Notes under the pieces: generated by a model
Seen by the model: only the letters and a program-made list of their open reading frames with translations
Databases searched by the model: none
Told to the model about the DNA's origin: nothing
Part shown: positions 1 through 9,295 of the stretch, in pieces
Layout of the letters: each line of letters starts with the position of its first letter
Position numbering within the stretch: position 1 is the first letter of the stretch
Source of the DNA: Ottowia oryzae
Lineage (GTDB): Bacteria > Pseudomonadota > Gammaproteobacteria > Burkholderiales > Burkholderiaceae_C
Direction of reading: 5' to 3'
Length of the DNA stretch: 64,000 nucleotides
Assembly: GCF_003008535.1 (NCBI RefSeq)
Contig: NZ_CP027666.1
Span: forward strand, 124,001-188,000
Position numbers and translations under genes: made by a program

Positions 1-1422
1 GATCGTGCTGTTGATTTCTGAGCTGCCTACGCGGCAGCGAACGCCGCGCTGGGCGTAGCCCACGGACACGCGCATTTCTGAGCTGCCTACGCGGCAGCGA
101 ACGCGTTGCCGCTGACGGTGACGGTGCGCACTACTTTCTGAGCTGCCTACGCGGCAGCGAACAAAAATAGTTTTATCCTGGAATTTTTGCATTTTTTCTG
201 AGCTGCCTACGCGGCAGCGAACGCCGGGCCGTGGCTTGATCTGTGCCCGGATTTTTTCTGAGCTGCCTACGCGGCAGCGAACCCCGACCACGCGCTGGGC
301 CGCGCCGCTGCCGTTTTCTGAGCTGCCTACGCGGCAGCGAACGCCAGCCTCGCGCAAAAGCGCGGCGCAGACATTTTCTGAGCTGCCTACGCGGCAGCGA
401 ACCGCTGGCGCCTGCCGCGCCGCCGCCGGCAGCCTTTCTGAGCTGCCTACGCGGCAGCGAACTGATGTGCATCGCACACGAGTGTGCTCCCTACTTTCTG
501 AGCTGCCTACGCGGCAGCGAACGGCCAGCGCCGCCGCGTTGCGCGCCTGCTGCTTTTCTGAGCTGCCTACGCGGCAGCGAACGTCAGCTCGTTCACCTCC
601 GACCCGATGCCGCTTTTCTGAGCTGCCTACGCGGCAGCGAACTCTACGGCAGCGCGGCCAAGGCCGCGCCGAAATTTCTGAGCTGCCTACGCGGCAGCGA
701 ACCCATGGCCGTGGGCGGCGGTGGCAGCGCTGGCTTTCTGAGCTGCCTACGCGGCAGCGAACTGCAGCAGGTTCTTGGCCAGCTGCTTGGCAAATTTCTG
801 AGCTGCCTACGCGGCAGCGAACGAAGTCACGGGCGTGCTCGTGCAGCGCCTGCATTTCTGAGCTGCCTACGCGGCAGCGAACTCGAGTTGCGGTGAGGCG
901 CTAGCGCGCCTTTATTTCTGAGCTGCCTACGCGGCAGCGAACGATGCCAAAGAAACCGCCCTCAACGCCCTAGTTTTCTGAGCTGCCTACGCGGCAGCGA
1001 ACGGCGTCACCACCGCAGCGGGCAACGCCTGGCATTTCTGAGCTGCCTACGCGGCAGCGAACGGCCTGGGCTTCGGTGGCGGCGTTGCTGCGCTTTTCTG
1101 AGCTGCCTACGCGGCAGCGAACGCAGCTGGGAGTGGCCCGCACAAAAAACTGACTTTCTGAGCTGCCTACGCGGCAGCGAACGACTACCTGGCGCCCATG
1201 ATCGAAAAGGTCAATTTCTGAGCTGCCTACGCGGCAGCGAACGCGATCTGGGCCGCGTTGGCCCCTAAGTCGTATTTCTGAGCTGCCTACGCGGCAGCGA
1301 ACCTGGCGTTGGCGCTGGCGAAGGCGAAGGCGAATTTCTGAGCTGCCTACGCGGCAGCGAACCGCGAGACTGCCGCCGCCATCAAGACCACATTTTTCTG
1401 AGCTGCCTACGCGGCAGCGAAC
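1..1422 (-). CRISPR. Type I-F CRISPR array, 24 repeats visible
   Basis: A 28-nt repeat recurs with an exact 60-bp period from 15-42 to 1395-1422, giving 24 repeats with 23 complete 32-nt spacers. Bases 1-14 are part of a further spacer, so the array continues past the left edge. All repeats read identically. In crRNA sense (minus strand) the repeat starts GTTCGCTGCCG and ends GGCAGCTCAGAAA; CTGCC and GGCAG form the 5-bp stem that Cas6f cuts behind, which is the known I-F repeat type. The adjacent cas6f and leader lie to the right, so the spacer at 1363-1394 should be the most recent. Most spacers are GC-rich; the one at 163-194 is only about 22% GC. Confidence 0.98.
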
Positions 1423-1551
1423 TTCTACGGATTTTCGTTATCTCCTTGATTTTTAAAGAACAAAGCCATTTCCATGGCTTTTCCCCCTCTTACGCCGAGC
1501 AGCGCTAAGTACTTGATTTTCCTGGCCCCTGGGGTGGGCAACGAAAAAGGG
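1423..1551 (-). promoter_or_regulatory. CRISPR leader
   Basis: This gene-free, relatively AT-rich stretch lies between the end of cas6f and the first repeat. On the minus strand it holds AATCAAGGAGATA (1439-1451), one base off the IHF consensus WATCAANNNNTTR; IHF is known to be needed for I-F spacer integration. It also has a perfect inverted repeat, AAAGCCAT/ATGGCTTT with a 4-nt loop (1462-1481). No clear -10/-35 pair was recognised, so transcription could start here or continue from the cas operon. Confidence 0.75.
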
Positions 1552-2127
1552 TCAAAACCAAGGAATGGTGGCGCTGTTGCTCAAGCCGTAGGTGTTGAAA
1601 GAGCCTGAAACGGCCTGCGCCTGCAAGGGACCATGGTCAATGAAAAGGCAAAAGGGCTGCGCCGTGCTGCTGCTTCGCAGTTGCACATAGGGCAGGTTCG
1701 GGCGACGCTCCACGCTGTCGGGAATGTGGGCTGCGGCCTGTGCTGCGGTTTCGCCTTTGCGTTGCATGCGGCGGCGGCGCAGGCGTTCAGCGTTGGTTTT
1801 GAATTGCCGCCGCGCCACCTGCCGGTGAGGTGCGCCCGCAGGGGCCGACGCCAGTGCCGAGGCCTTGGTGTGGTCGCGCATGCCCTGAAGCCAGCCCAGC
1901 GCCATAAGCTGCTCCAGCACCTCAGATGGGCCATGCAAGCGCACAACGCTGCCTAGGCTGCGCTGCTGGGTCGGGGTCACCACATGCTGTGGATAGCTCA
2001 CCCCAACGGCATCCATCCGCAGGTGCACGAGCGCGCGGTGCAGTTTGGCCACGAGCGCACCCAGCAGGTGGGCATGGCTGAATTCCGGGTCGGGCAGTAG
2101 GTGAATGTCGATGTAATGCGTGGTCAT
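1552..2127 (-). CDS. cas6f: Type I-F CRISPR endoribonuclease Cas6f (Csy4)
   Basis: This 191-residue protein cuts pre-crRNA at the repeat hairpin and stays bound to the crRNA 3' handle in the I-F surveillance complex. It keeps the family's opening (MTTHYIDIHLLPDPEF), a histidine at about residue 30 in KLHRALV that matches the catalytic His29 of P. aeruginosa Csy4, the arginine-rich helix NAERLRRRRMQRK, the serine-rich LRSSST segment near the second active-site residue, and the terminal aromatic IPWF. Length is close to the 187 residues usual in the family. It is the last cas gene, 24 nt after csy3, and the leader follows its stop. A GGAG lies upstream of the ATG. Confidence 0.95.
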   Translation of the reverse strand: MTTHYIDIHLLPDPEFSHAHLLGALVAKLHRALVHLRMDAVGVSYPQHVVTPTQQRSLGSVVRLHGPSEVLEQLMALGWLQGMRDHTKASALASAPAGAPHRQVARRQFKTNAERLRRRRMQRKGETAAQAAAHIPDSVERRPNLPYVQLRSSSTAQPFCLFIDHGPLQAQAVSGSFNTYGLSNSATIPWF

Positions 2128-2151
2128 GGTGAAGGCTCCACTCTCATGGCA

Positions 2152-3171
2152 TCAATTGCCTGCATCGCCAAACACGCCACCGCGAACCAGCACGGCGATC
2201 ACAAAGTGTTGCTGCTCCAATGGCGGCACTTTGTCTTTCAGAATCCAATCGTCCAGCAGGTTGTAGAAGTCGAGCTTCTGTTTGGGTTGCCGGTAGGCTT
2301 TACCTTGTGTGGTGACAGAGCCGTAGGGTTCCACCGCAATCGGTCCCAGCTCGCCCGCGCCTTCGTACCAATCGTCCACGGTGCGGATAGCGTTGCCCAG
2401 TTTTTGCGAGTGAATGGCGGCTACCTTATCAACGTGGTACAGCGTTTTGCTCTTGTCGCCACGGCCGCGTTCCAAGATCAGCTCTTGCGACGGGAATACC
2501 TCCTGCCCATTGCCCATGCGCACATACGCAGTGATTTGCAGCAGCACGTGTTCGTCGCCTGCCAGGCCTTTGGCGATGAGCGCGGCCAAGGCATCGCGAT
2601 CAGCGGCTGCGCTGCCCGCGTCGAAGCTGCGCAAGCCCAATGCCAGGGCATCAAAACTCCAGCTTCGTGCCGCTTTACCTTGTTCGATCTTGGCGATGTC
2701 AACCCGCACTTGTTCGGCACCTTGGCGGTTGCGCCACAGGAAGCGACCATTGACCAGGTTGTGTGCGTAGCGTTTGGCCAGCTCATGAAAACCGTTGGCT
2801 TGTGCGTAGCCCGCTACGGTTTGCAGCAGTTTGGTTTGGTAATCGGCGTTGTTGCAAGCCGATGGCGTCCCGGTACCCGCCAACACACGCAGAGTGAAGC
2901 TGACCTTCAACGTATCGGCATCCGATGGCAGCGCAGCCACATCCACGGTTTGTAGGTTCGGGCTTTCGATCGCCGCATCCAACTTGGCCGGGTCTTGGTC
3001 TTTGGTTTTAAGGCGGTTGGAGATGGTGCCGCGCACCGATTTCTCACGCAACGCAACGGGCTGCCACTGCGCTGATTGGCCGATGGCATCCCAATGACCA
3101 GCGTGGAACAAGGCGTCAGAAGGGTCGAGCTTGCGTTCGAACGCGAGGACGGAAGCGGTTTTCAAAGACAT
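2152..3171 (-). CDS. csy3: Type I-F Cascade backbone protein Cas7f1 (Csy3)
   Basis: This 339-residue protein is the backbone subunit that polymerises along the spacer part of the crRNA, six copies in the known I-F complex. It begins with the family's MSLKTASVLAFERKLDPSDA and contains the Csy3-type stretch FLWRNRQGAEQVRV. Length matches P. aeruginosa Csy3 (342). The start is the ATG at 3171, with AGGA about 8 nt upstream. It lies 58 nt after csy2, the largest gap in the cas operon, and 24 nt before cas6f, so it is read in the same transcript and may have its own strong translation signal, as suits the most abundant subunit. Confidence 0.95.
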   Translation of the reverse strand: MSLKTASVLAFERKLDPSDALFHAGHWDAIGQSAQWQPVALREKSVRGTISNRLKTKDQDPAKLDAAIESPNLQTVDVAALPSDADTLKVSFTLRVLAGTGTPSACNNADYQTKLLQTVAGYAQANGFHELAKRYAHNLVNGRFLWRNRQGAEQVRVDIAKIEQGKAARSWSFDALALGLRSFDAGSAAADRDALAALIAKGLAGDEHVLLQITAYVRMGNGQEVFPSQELILERGRGDKSKTLYHVDKVAAIHSQKLGNAIRTVDDWYEGAGELGPIAVEPYGSVTTQGKAYRQPKQKLDFYNLLDDWILKDKVPPLEQQHFVIAVLVRGGVFGDAGN

Positions 3172-3229
3172 GGTGAATTCCTAAAAATGTGATTTGATGA
3201 ATCAGTTCAATACCTACCAACGGGATTGC

Positions 3230-4294
3230 CTAAGACGTGACAGCCGTGTGAGCGCTGTCTGCGCTTGGCCGGGCTTCGGGTGCGTCGCCCACATGTTCCG
3301 TCTCGGCTGCGGTGTAACCACTGCGGCAGCGGTACAGGCCTGTTTGCGCGTCATGCTCGCCCCACCACAGCAAATCATCCAAGCGGTTAATGCGATGCGG
3401 CCCGATCCACTCGCCTAGTGAATACACGCTTTCGACAAAGCGAAAGGCCGTGGCTTCGTCGCGCGCGTTGGCCACTTGCCCGCCAGCGTACAAGTCGGAC
3501 AACGCGGCGTAGCCCACTGGCATGGGCACCAGCCAGCCTGCATCGGCAGGTCGGTCGTTTTGCCAAGAAACTTTGCCGTTCTGGTCTTGCGCGCTGTGCA
3601 GGTTGAAGCGCGACAAGTCAAGCCACGCATCCAGCGCCGTGGCGCCCTCATCGTGCGCTTGCAACTGCTTGAGGCGCCGCTGCAGCAACTCGTCGCGCCC
3701 GACCAGCGTGAAGCCGGGCAGCCAGCGCCGGCGCAAGCGCCTAAGCTGCTTAGCCCGATCTTCAGCCGACCCATCCAGGGCTTCTAGCTGTGGCGTGATG
3801 AACTGCCCAGGCTGAGGCTTGGGTGGCAGTACAGAGCCACCGGCTACCCGCATGATGCCCAACAACTCGCGCACTTGCCAAGCCACGTCGCGGCGACGCT
3901 CGGCGCTGGCAAACAACACGTTGCCTTCAGCTTCGGGCTCCCCACCATCCACCTGAAACACGAGCGTAATGTCGAGGTGGATGCGACCTTCTTCCACGAT
4001 GGCGGCGGTGCTGCCATCCTTGCCGACCGGGTTGCGCGTGAGGCGAAAGGTTTTGACGTAGCCGTCGTGCACCTGTTCTTCCCACCAATGGCAAACCACG
4101 CCGACCTTCTCCAACCACAGCGGCACCTCGGCGGCAGCGAGCTTGCGCTCCAACGCCCACATGAGGCCAAGAAACGCGGTCATCGCTGGGAAGCCATGGG
4201 TGAGCGGGCTGGAGATGGCGTTGGCGTTCTGAATACGCAGGTGCGGGAGCACCAAAACGCCTTTGCCGTTCAGGCTGTGCAGGGGTGCATTCAT
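3230..4294 (-). CDS. csy2: Type I-F Cascade subunit Cas5f1 (Csy2)
   Basis: This 354-residue protein pairs with Csy1 at the crRNA 5' handle. The start is the ATG at 4294, which overlaps the csy1 stop as ATGA, so the two are translationally coupled; the frame is open further upstream but that part lies inside csy1. Family features are the opening VLVLPHLRIQNANAISSPLTHGFPA, split here around the conserved Asn-Ala, the WALER segment near residue 49, and the CHWWEEQVHDGY segment. It is somewhat longer than P. aeruginosa Csy2 (327) because of a charged C-terminal tail (EHDAQTGLYRCRSGYTAAET and beyond) that looks poorly conserved. Confidence 0.93.
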   Translation of the reverse strand: MNAPLHSLNGKGVLVLPHLRIQNANAISSPLTHGFPAMTAFLGLMWALERKLAAAEVPLWLEKVGVVCHWWEEQVHDGYVKTFRLTRNPVGKDGSTAAIVEEGRIHLDITLVFQVDGGEPEAEGNVLFASAERRRDVAWQVRELLGIMRVAGGSVLPPKPQPGQFITPQLEALDGSAEDRAKQLRRLRRRWLPGFTLVGRDELLQRRLKQLQAHDEGATALDAWLDLSRFNLHSAQDQNGKVSWQNDRPADAGWLVPMPVGYAALSDLYAGGQVANARDEATAFRFVESVYSLGEWIGPHRINRLDDLLWWGEHDAQTGLYRCRSGYTAAETEHVGDAPEARPSADSAHTAVTS

Positions 4295-5715
4295 GCCACA
4301 GCCCCCTGATCGCCCAGCCGCGTGGGAATGTAGTGGGGCGCATTCAGTGCCGTGCGTTGCTTGTGCAGGTTTTGCGCCCAGCCGTCTTCGCTTTCGTCCA
4401 CCAGCAGCTCGTTGGCCCATTCGCGCTGCTCGGCATCGCCCACGGCAAACTGCTTTTCCAGCTGGGTGTTGAGCCAATTGCCAAAGCGTTTGCCGATCTG
4501 TGCGGGCCAATCCATGCGCTGCCATTCCGCGCCAAAGTCTTCATCCACTTCAGCCCGGCGCGCATCCAGCCACAACTGCTCCTCGCGCACCAACTCGCAG
4601 CGCGGGTCTTGCGTCCAGTGCGCGGGCCAGGCGCGCTGCAACTCGCCACCCAAGGTCACCAAAGCGTCGATCAAGTCGCTCACATAGGCATCGACGCGGT
4701 TGCGGGTCTCCACGTTGGCCGGAGGATCGGTCTTGAGGAAGGCCAGAAAGTCCGCCAAGGTGGCGCGCACGCCTTCGCGCCTGATCAACATGCGGTCAAA
4801 CACCGACTGCACGCCCCACGGCTGGCGAATGTCGCGTGACTTCCATTGCGGCGGTAGCGAGGCCAGCAGGTAGTTGTTGCCGCCACGCTCGCTGTTGAGC
4901 TGGCTGATGTTCTGCGGCTTGGTGCCGCCCATCTTCTGCACCGCCAGTTGCGGATAGTCGCGCAACGGCCCGTCGTGCAACTTGCCATCACGTCGCGCCT
5001 GCCGTGCCGCCTTGTTGGCTTCGCCAAAGCGGTCTTCTTGCAGCACGCCGTAGACCGCGTGCGCCAGCGAGGTGGCGTACAAGGGTGCGAGCAGGTGATA
5101 TTGCGCATCGACAGTGGCATCGCTTGCGCTTTGTTCATCGCCCACGAACCAATAAAGCTGCTTGAGCTTCTCGTTCGTAGCAACTGTCCGAGATTTGTTA
5201 CTTAACAACTCAAGGCATGAGTAAGCCTGATCTTCGCCTCCAAACGCCAAGTACGCATCTTCGTCTTTGTCTGATATCCAATCAGATAGTTTTTTGCCAT
5301 CAAACACGCACTCCAGTAGTAAATACAGTTCATAGCCCGCAGAATTCACCGCACCATTGCCGGTCACATCCTCGCGAGAGGCTTGGCCCGCCAGATTGTG
5401 CGACCCAACCTCCGCATGCTGCGAAAGTGCATCAAAACTAACGCACGGATTCACCACATCTTTGACCCTGGGGTCGGGATGCGTCCCTTTCGCAAGGTGT
5501 GTAGCGACAGCTACTCCGGGAGCCGCATTGATTCCTTTCCCCAAGATCGAATCAAGCATGTATTTTTCGCGCGCATCGGCTATCGCCTTCCTCGCGACTG
5601 AATCGGCCCTATTGATCCAGCGTGACGTTGCGTGGGCGAATCGTTGTTGCACATGTGCCTCCATCGCTTGCCGTATTCGTTGCGCTCTGGGGGTATTCAA
5701 CCAAAAGTTACTCAT
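4291..5715 (-). CDS. csy1: Type I-F Cascade large subunit Cas8f1 (Csy1)
   Basis: This 474-residue protein is the large subunit, which in the characterised I-F complex recognises the PAM and recruits Cas2-3. Family signs are the GTHPDPRVKD segment near residue 80, the MGGTKPQNISQLNSERGG motif near the middle, and the C-terminal WANELLVDESEDGWAQ. It starts 34 nt after cas2-3 and overlaps csy2 by ATGA. The part encoded at about 5150-5580 (N-terminal third) is clearly more AT-rich (40-50% GC by line) than the rest of the operon, which suggests a diverged or recombined segment while the frame stays intact. Confidence 0.94.
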   Translation of the reverse strand: MSNFWLNTPRAQRIRQAMEAHVQQRFAHATSRWINRADSVARKAIADAREKYMLDSILGKGINAAPGVAVATHLAKGTHPDPRVKDVVNPCVSFDALSQHAEVGSHNLAGQASREDVTGNGAVNSAGYELYLLLECVFDGKKLSDWISDKDEDAYLAFGGEDQAYSCLELLSNKSRTVATNEKLKQLYWFVGDEQSASDATVDAQYHLLAPLYATSLAHAVYGVLQEDRFGEANKAARQARRDGKLHDGPLRDYPQLAVQKMGGTKPQNISQLNSERGGNNYLLASLPPQWKSRDIRQPWGVQSVFDRMLIRREGVRATLADFLAFLKTDPPANVETRNRVDAYVSDLIDALVTLGGELQRAWPAHWTQDPRCELVREEQLWLDARRAEVDEDFGAEWQRMDWPAQIGKRFGNWLNTQLEKQFAVGDAEQREWANELLVDESEDGWAQNLHKQRTALNAPHYIPTRLGDQGAVA

Positions 5716-5749
5716 AAGCTGCCTCGCTCCTTACTTAGTAAACATCACA

Positions 5750-8700
5750 TCAATTTCTCCGCGTGAATCCCAACCAAGGGTGCCAATGCCACCCTTGGTT
5801 GTTGTCCTTGCTCACGGGCAAGCTGGCCGTCGCAAACTTTTCTGCGAAGCGGCGCAGAGGCAACGCCATGGCATCGGCCTGAGCCTGCATGGCTGCCATG
5901 AAATCCACCTCGCCCCAACAGCTGATCTGCGGGTGCGCGAGCCGATCCGGCGCAACGCGGTCGTTGCGGCCTTCCCATTCCACGTACAGCTTCTGCCACT
6001 TTTTTTCGCCATCCTGAACGCGATGCAGCCGGTAGTCGTCCTCGTCATCCGTGGGCAACAGCACCACATCCATCTGCTGTTGTGTTTGCTGGCGAAATGG
6101 TTGAGCCTGCTGCATGGCTGCGGTCAGCCGCACATCGGCGCGCAGCCAGAAGGTGCTGGCGTTGAAATCGCCAACCGCATGGCTTGTGGATGACGCAGGG
6201 GCCTGCCGCCGCGCGACGCCGCCGCGTGTGCTGGCTCGTGCTGACGTGGTGACCGGCGTCGCACTGGCAGCTGCGCTGGGCGGAGCCAAAGGCAGCATCT
6301 GCGCTTGCATACGCACGTGCTCCAGATCAACCAGATTGCCCTGCGCATCCAGCGCGCCGGTTTGCGGTTCTCGCGGCAGCACTCGCGGTCGCGCGTCAAT
6401 GGTCATGCACAGTTGTGCGTCCAGCCATGGGCCCAGCAATTGCTGAAGTTGGTGCGGTTTGAGCGGGAAAGACCGACTTTCAAAGCCGGGCTGGCAATAG
6501 GCAGCTTGGCCTGGCTGCTCGAAGTGGCGCAGGTTGGCTTCGCACACCAGTATGTTGGAGCTGGTGGGCTGCTGATCAGGTCGGTGGCGCAGCACTCGGC
6601 CAGCTAACTGAATGAGCGAGCGCATGGATGAGGGCTCGACCACGGCCCAGTCGTAGTCGTGGTCGCGTCCAACCTCGGTAACGGGTGATCCGAGCACGAT
6701 GAACACGTGCTCGGGCTCGCTGTGTGCATCCAGTGCGGCGCGAATGTCGGCGTGCGCAAACACGGCGTTGGCGCTGCCTCGGCGGTTGAGCGCCGTGTCC
6801 AACCGGTGTTCGATGGCCGAGCGCACAAACAGCGGAAATTGTGAGTGGTAAACGCACAGGTGAATGCGCGTGTTCGAAGGCACTGCTTGTTGAAACAGGG
6901 CCAAAGCCACGTCGAACAGCGGTGCTATGTTGGCCATGCGGATGAGCCCAAAGCTCACGCGTTTGGGCTCTGCGCCGCTTTGCTTGACAAAGGCGTGGTG
7001 CGCACGGTGCAGCTGCATCGCTGCTTGCAGCAGGTGCGCGCCAAATGCGGCACGCCGCTCGACTTTTCCCAACTGAGCAAAACCTATCGGCATGGGTACG
7101 ATCTGCGCGATGCGGCGCGGTGCCTTGGCCTGCTCGGTGAGCTTGGACACGCGCTTGAGCGCGAAGGCCAGATGCGCAGCGCGAAACGCGATGGCATCGG
7201 TGCATTCGGCTGCAGTACGCGCGAATTCGTCGACCCACAGGCCCATGGGGCGCGGGACTTCGTCGGGTCGTTGACCGCGGTTGTGTTGGTAGGCTTTCCG
7301 TCCTTCCCAATAGGCGAGAAACAAACCTTCAACCAGGGCTGGTGGCAAGGTGGCAGACGACAGCAATACGCGCGAGCCCAACAGCCCCGCCCAATGCACG
7401 AGACGAGCAAGCGCAGGCAGATCGGCCAGATCGAAATCGTCCGGTTCGTCCAACACCAGATCACTGCTCATCAGCCGCAACATGGGGGCAATTTGTCTGC
7501 CACCGCGTAGGCTTTCGGTCGCGGGTGTGAGGTGGTCCACCGTGCACGCCAGCACGGGCGCAGCCAGCAGTTTGCGTGCGCCGGCTTCTTGACCGAGCTG
7601 CTGAAGCACCGGGTGCTGGTCGTTGCCCTCGTACAGCACGTGCGTGGTCTCGTCGAGCAGGTCTTGCTGAGAGGCAGAGCCACTTTGCTCGGCCAAATCT
7701 TGGTAGTACGCGAACAATTCGCGGCTGGCGGTGCCCCCCACGAGAATGGCCAGTTCGTCGTCGCCCAGCTTCAACTCGTTTTGAAAGCTGCGCCCGGTTT
7801 GCAGCGTGAGTGAGCGCAATCCGATGGCGAAGGCGCAACGCATGCCGGTGGCGGGGTTGGCCAGCGCATTCATGATGCGGGCGTTGCCCAGCGTTTTACC
7901 GCAACCGGTTGAAGCCATGTTGACGATGAAGGCGCCGTGCTCCGCGGCGTGGTTGCGCACATTGGTGGCGAGATCGGCGGCACTGTCTTGCCAGCGAAAG
8001 CGCGCATCGGCACTGCGGCTTTTCAGGGTTTTGTGACCCTTGAGGTGTGGCAATTGCCGTGTCAGGCTGGGCAGTGCACGCACCAACGCGCTGGCGTGGT
8101 GCTCCACGCCCCGCAGGTGTTCCCCCAGCGTTTGGTTGGGCACGCCACCTTTAAGCGTGTTGGCGTACGGCGCCTGGGCTTCACTGGCGATAAAAGCCAG
8201 ACGCTCGGGCACTGGCCGGCCGCTGGGCGCCACGCCCAGGCTGGAGTAGTGGTGATCACCCAGCATCAATGCCATGCGCGCTACGTGCATCACATAGGTG
8301 TTGTGCAGCGGCTGAATGGAATGTGGTTGCTCCCGCAACGCCTTGGCCATTCGGGCGGCGCGCTGGCGCCATGGCTTGTCTGCGATGGGCAAACCACCAC
8401 CAAAGCGCCAGTACGCCGCCACATCCTTTGCAGCCTGTGCTGCACGCGCGGCGCTGCTGTAAGGTTCGTTCCAATCAGCGTTGATTTTGCTCAGCACGTG
8501 GGCCACTTCGCCCAGCGTCATGCCTGTGCGTATCTGCCCATGAAACGCATGCGCCGAGTCATCGCCGTCCACGGGAAGAGCAGGCAGCCGGTGATGGGTG
8601 AGGATCAGCCACGCCACCGCCTGAGCCAAGGGTGGCAGGCTATTGAAAATCGCATGCGCCTCGTCCCCCGCTTGCGCGCGGTTCAGCCCATCCGTGATCA

Positions 8701-9295
8701 GGTGCGGCCCATCCCATCGCGTGTGCCAATTGGCCATTTCGCCATCACCCATGTCGGCACTGGTCACCAGTTGATCGAGCCACGGCGCGTCGCCATCCAC
8801 GCTGTCGCAGCTGTGCACAAAGGCTTGAAACAGGCGGACCGAGGTCCACTCGTGGCGGTACAGGTTTTTGGTTGTCAAGTCGCCGCGTAAACGGGCCTGA
8901 AACGCATCGCTGCCCTTACCCAGGTCGTGCATCAGTGCCGCCAGCGCGGTTAGTTGCTGGATCATGCACAGGGTGTGCCAGTTGGCCTCATCCTCTGCGC
9001 GCAGCACATTGGTTTGTGTCGTGTTGGTGGGCACCGCCCCTTCTTCATTGAACTGCCGCGCATTGCCCACCACCCACAGCAATTCGCTGTGGTTTTTGCC
9101 ACCGATGCGGTGGCAGGCCACAGCCGTGTTCTTGCGCGCCGTCTGCCGCAGCAGTTTTCGCAAGGTGTCCAAACCAGCTTGGGTGATGGCGGTTTGCCAG
9201 GTGCGGTCGCCACGTCGTTCGGCAAACTGGTCGAGGATGCGGCGGGTTTCGGTCAGCGCACGTTGGCTGCATTGGGAGATCAGCAGCACGTTCAT
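5750..9295 (-). CDS. cas3: Cas2-Cas3 fusion helicase-nuclease (type I-F)
   Basis: This 1181-residue protein combines the Cas2 adaptation subunit with the Cas3 target-degrading nuclease-helicase, the fusion that marks type I-F. Order: Cas2-like domain about 1-95 (MNVLLISQCSQRALTETRRI), HD nuclease from the LMHDLGKGSD motif (H123, D124) with LTHHRLPAL further on, helicase Walker A MASTGCGKT at 460-468, motif II as LDEPDDFD, motif III as LLSSATL, motif VI as QLAGRVLRHR, then a long C-terminal region. It is about 100 residues longer than P. aeruginosa Cas2-3 (1076). The ATG at 9295 overlaps the intended cas1 stop (ATGA). All catalytic motifs are intact. Confidence 0.96.
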   Translation of the reverse strand: MNVLLISQCSQRALTETRRILDQFAERRGDRTWQTAITQAGLDTLRKLLRQTARKNTAVACHRIGGKNHSELLWVVGNARQFNEEGAVPTNTTQTNVLRAEDEANWHTLCMIQQLTALAALMHDLGKGSDAFQARLRGDLTTKNLYRHEWTSVRLFQAFVHSCDSVDGDAPWLDQLVTSADMGDGEMANWHTRWDGPHLITDGLNRAQAGDEAHAIFNSLPPLAQAVAWLILTHHRLPALPVDGDDSAHAFHGQIRTGMTLGEVAHVLSKINADWNEPYSSAARAAQAAKDVAAYWRFGGGLPIADKPWRQRAARMAKALREQPHSIQPLHNTYVMHVARMALMLGDHHYSSLGVAPSGRPVPERLAFIASEAQAPYANTLKGGVPNQTLGEHLRGVEHHASALVRALPSLTRQLPHLKGHKTLKSRSADARFRWQDSAADLATNVRNHAAEHGAFIVNMASTGCGKTLGNARIMNALANPATGMRCAFAIGLRSLTLQTGRSFQNELKLGDDELAILVGGTASRELFAYYQDLAEQSGSASQQDLLDETTHVLYEGNDQHPVLQQLGQEAGARKLLAAPVLACTVDHLTPATESLRGGRQIAPMLRLMSSDLVLDEPDDFDLADLPALARLVHWAGLLGSRVLLSSATLPPALVEGLFLAYWEGRKAYQHNRGQRPDEVPRPMGLWVDEFARTAAECTDAIAFRAAHLAFALKRVSKLTEQAKAPRRIAQIVPMPIGFAQLGKVERRAAFGAHLLQAAMQLHRAHHAFVKQSGAEPKRVSFGLIRMANIAPLFDVALALFQQAVPSNTRIHLCVYHSQFPLFVRSAIEHRLDTALNRRGSANAVFAHADIRAALDAHSEPEHVFIVLGSPVTEVGRDHDYDWAVVEPSSMRSLIQLAGRVLRHRPDQQPTSSNILVCEANLRHFEQPGQAAYCQPGFESRSFPLKPHQLQQLLGPWLDAQLCMTIDARPRVLPREPQTGALDAQGNLVDLEHVRMQAQMLPLAPPSAAASATPVTTSARASTRGGVARRQAPASSTSHAVGDFNASTFWLRADVRLTAAMQQAQPFRQQTQQQMDVVLLPTDDEDDYRLHRVQDGEKKWQKLYVEWEGRNDRVAPDRLAHPQISCWGEVDFMAAMQAQADAMALPLRRFAEKFATASLPVSKDNNQGWHWHPWLGFTRRN

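Noticed and set aside
173..904. Open frames of 99-222 codons through the CRISPR array with repeated ELPTRQRT- or FLSCLRGSE-type words
   Set aside because: They are translations of the repeats; the 60-bp period is a multiple of three, which keeps frames open by chance.
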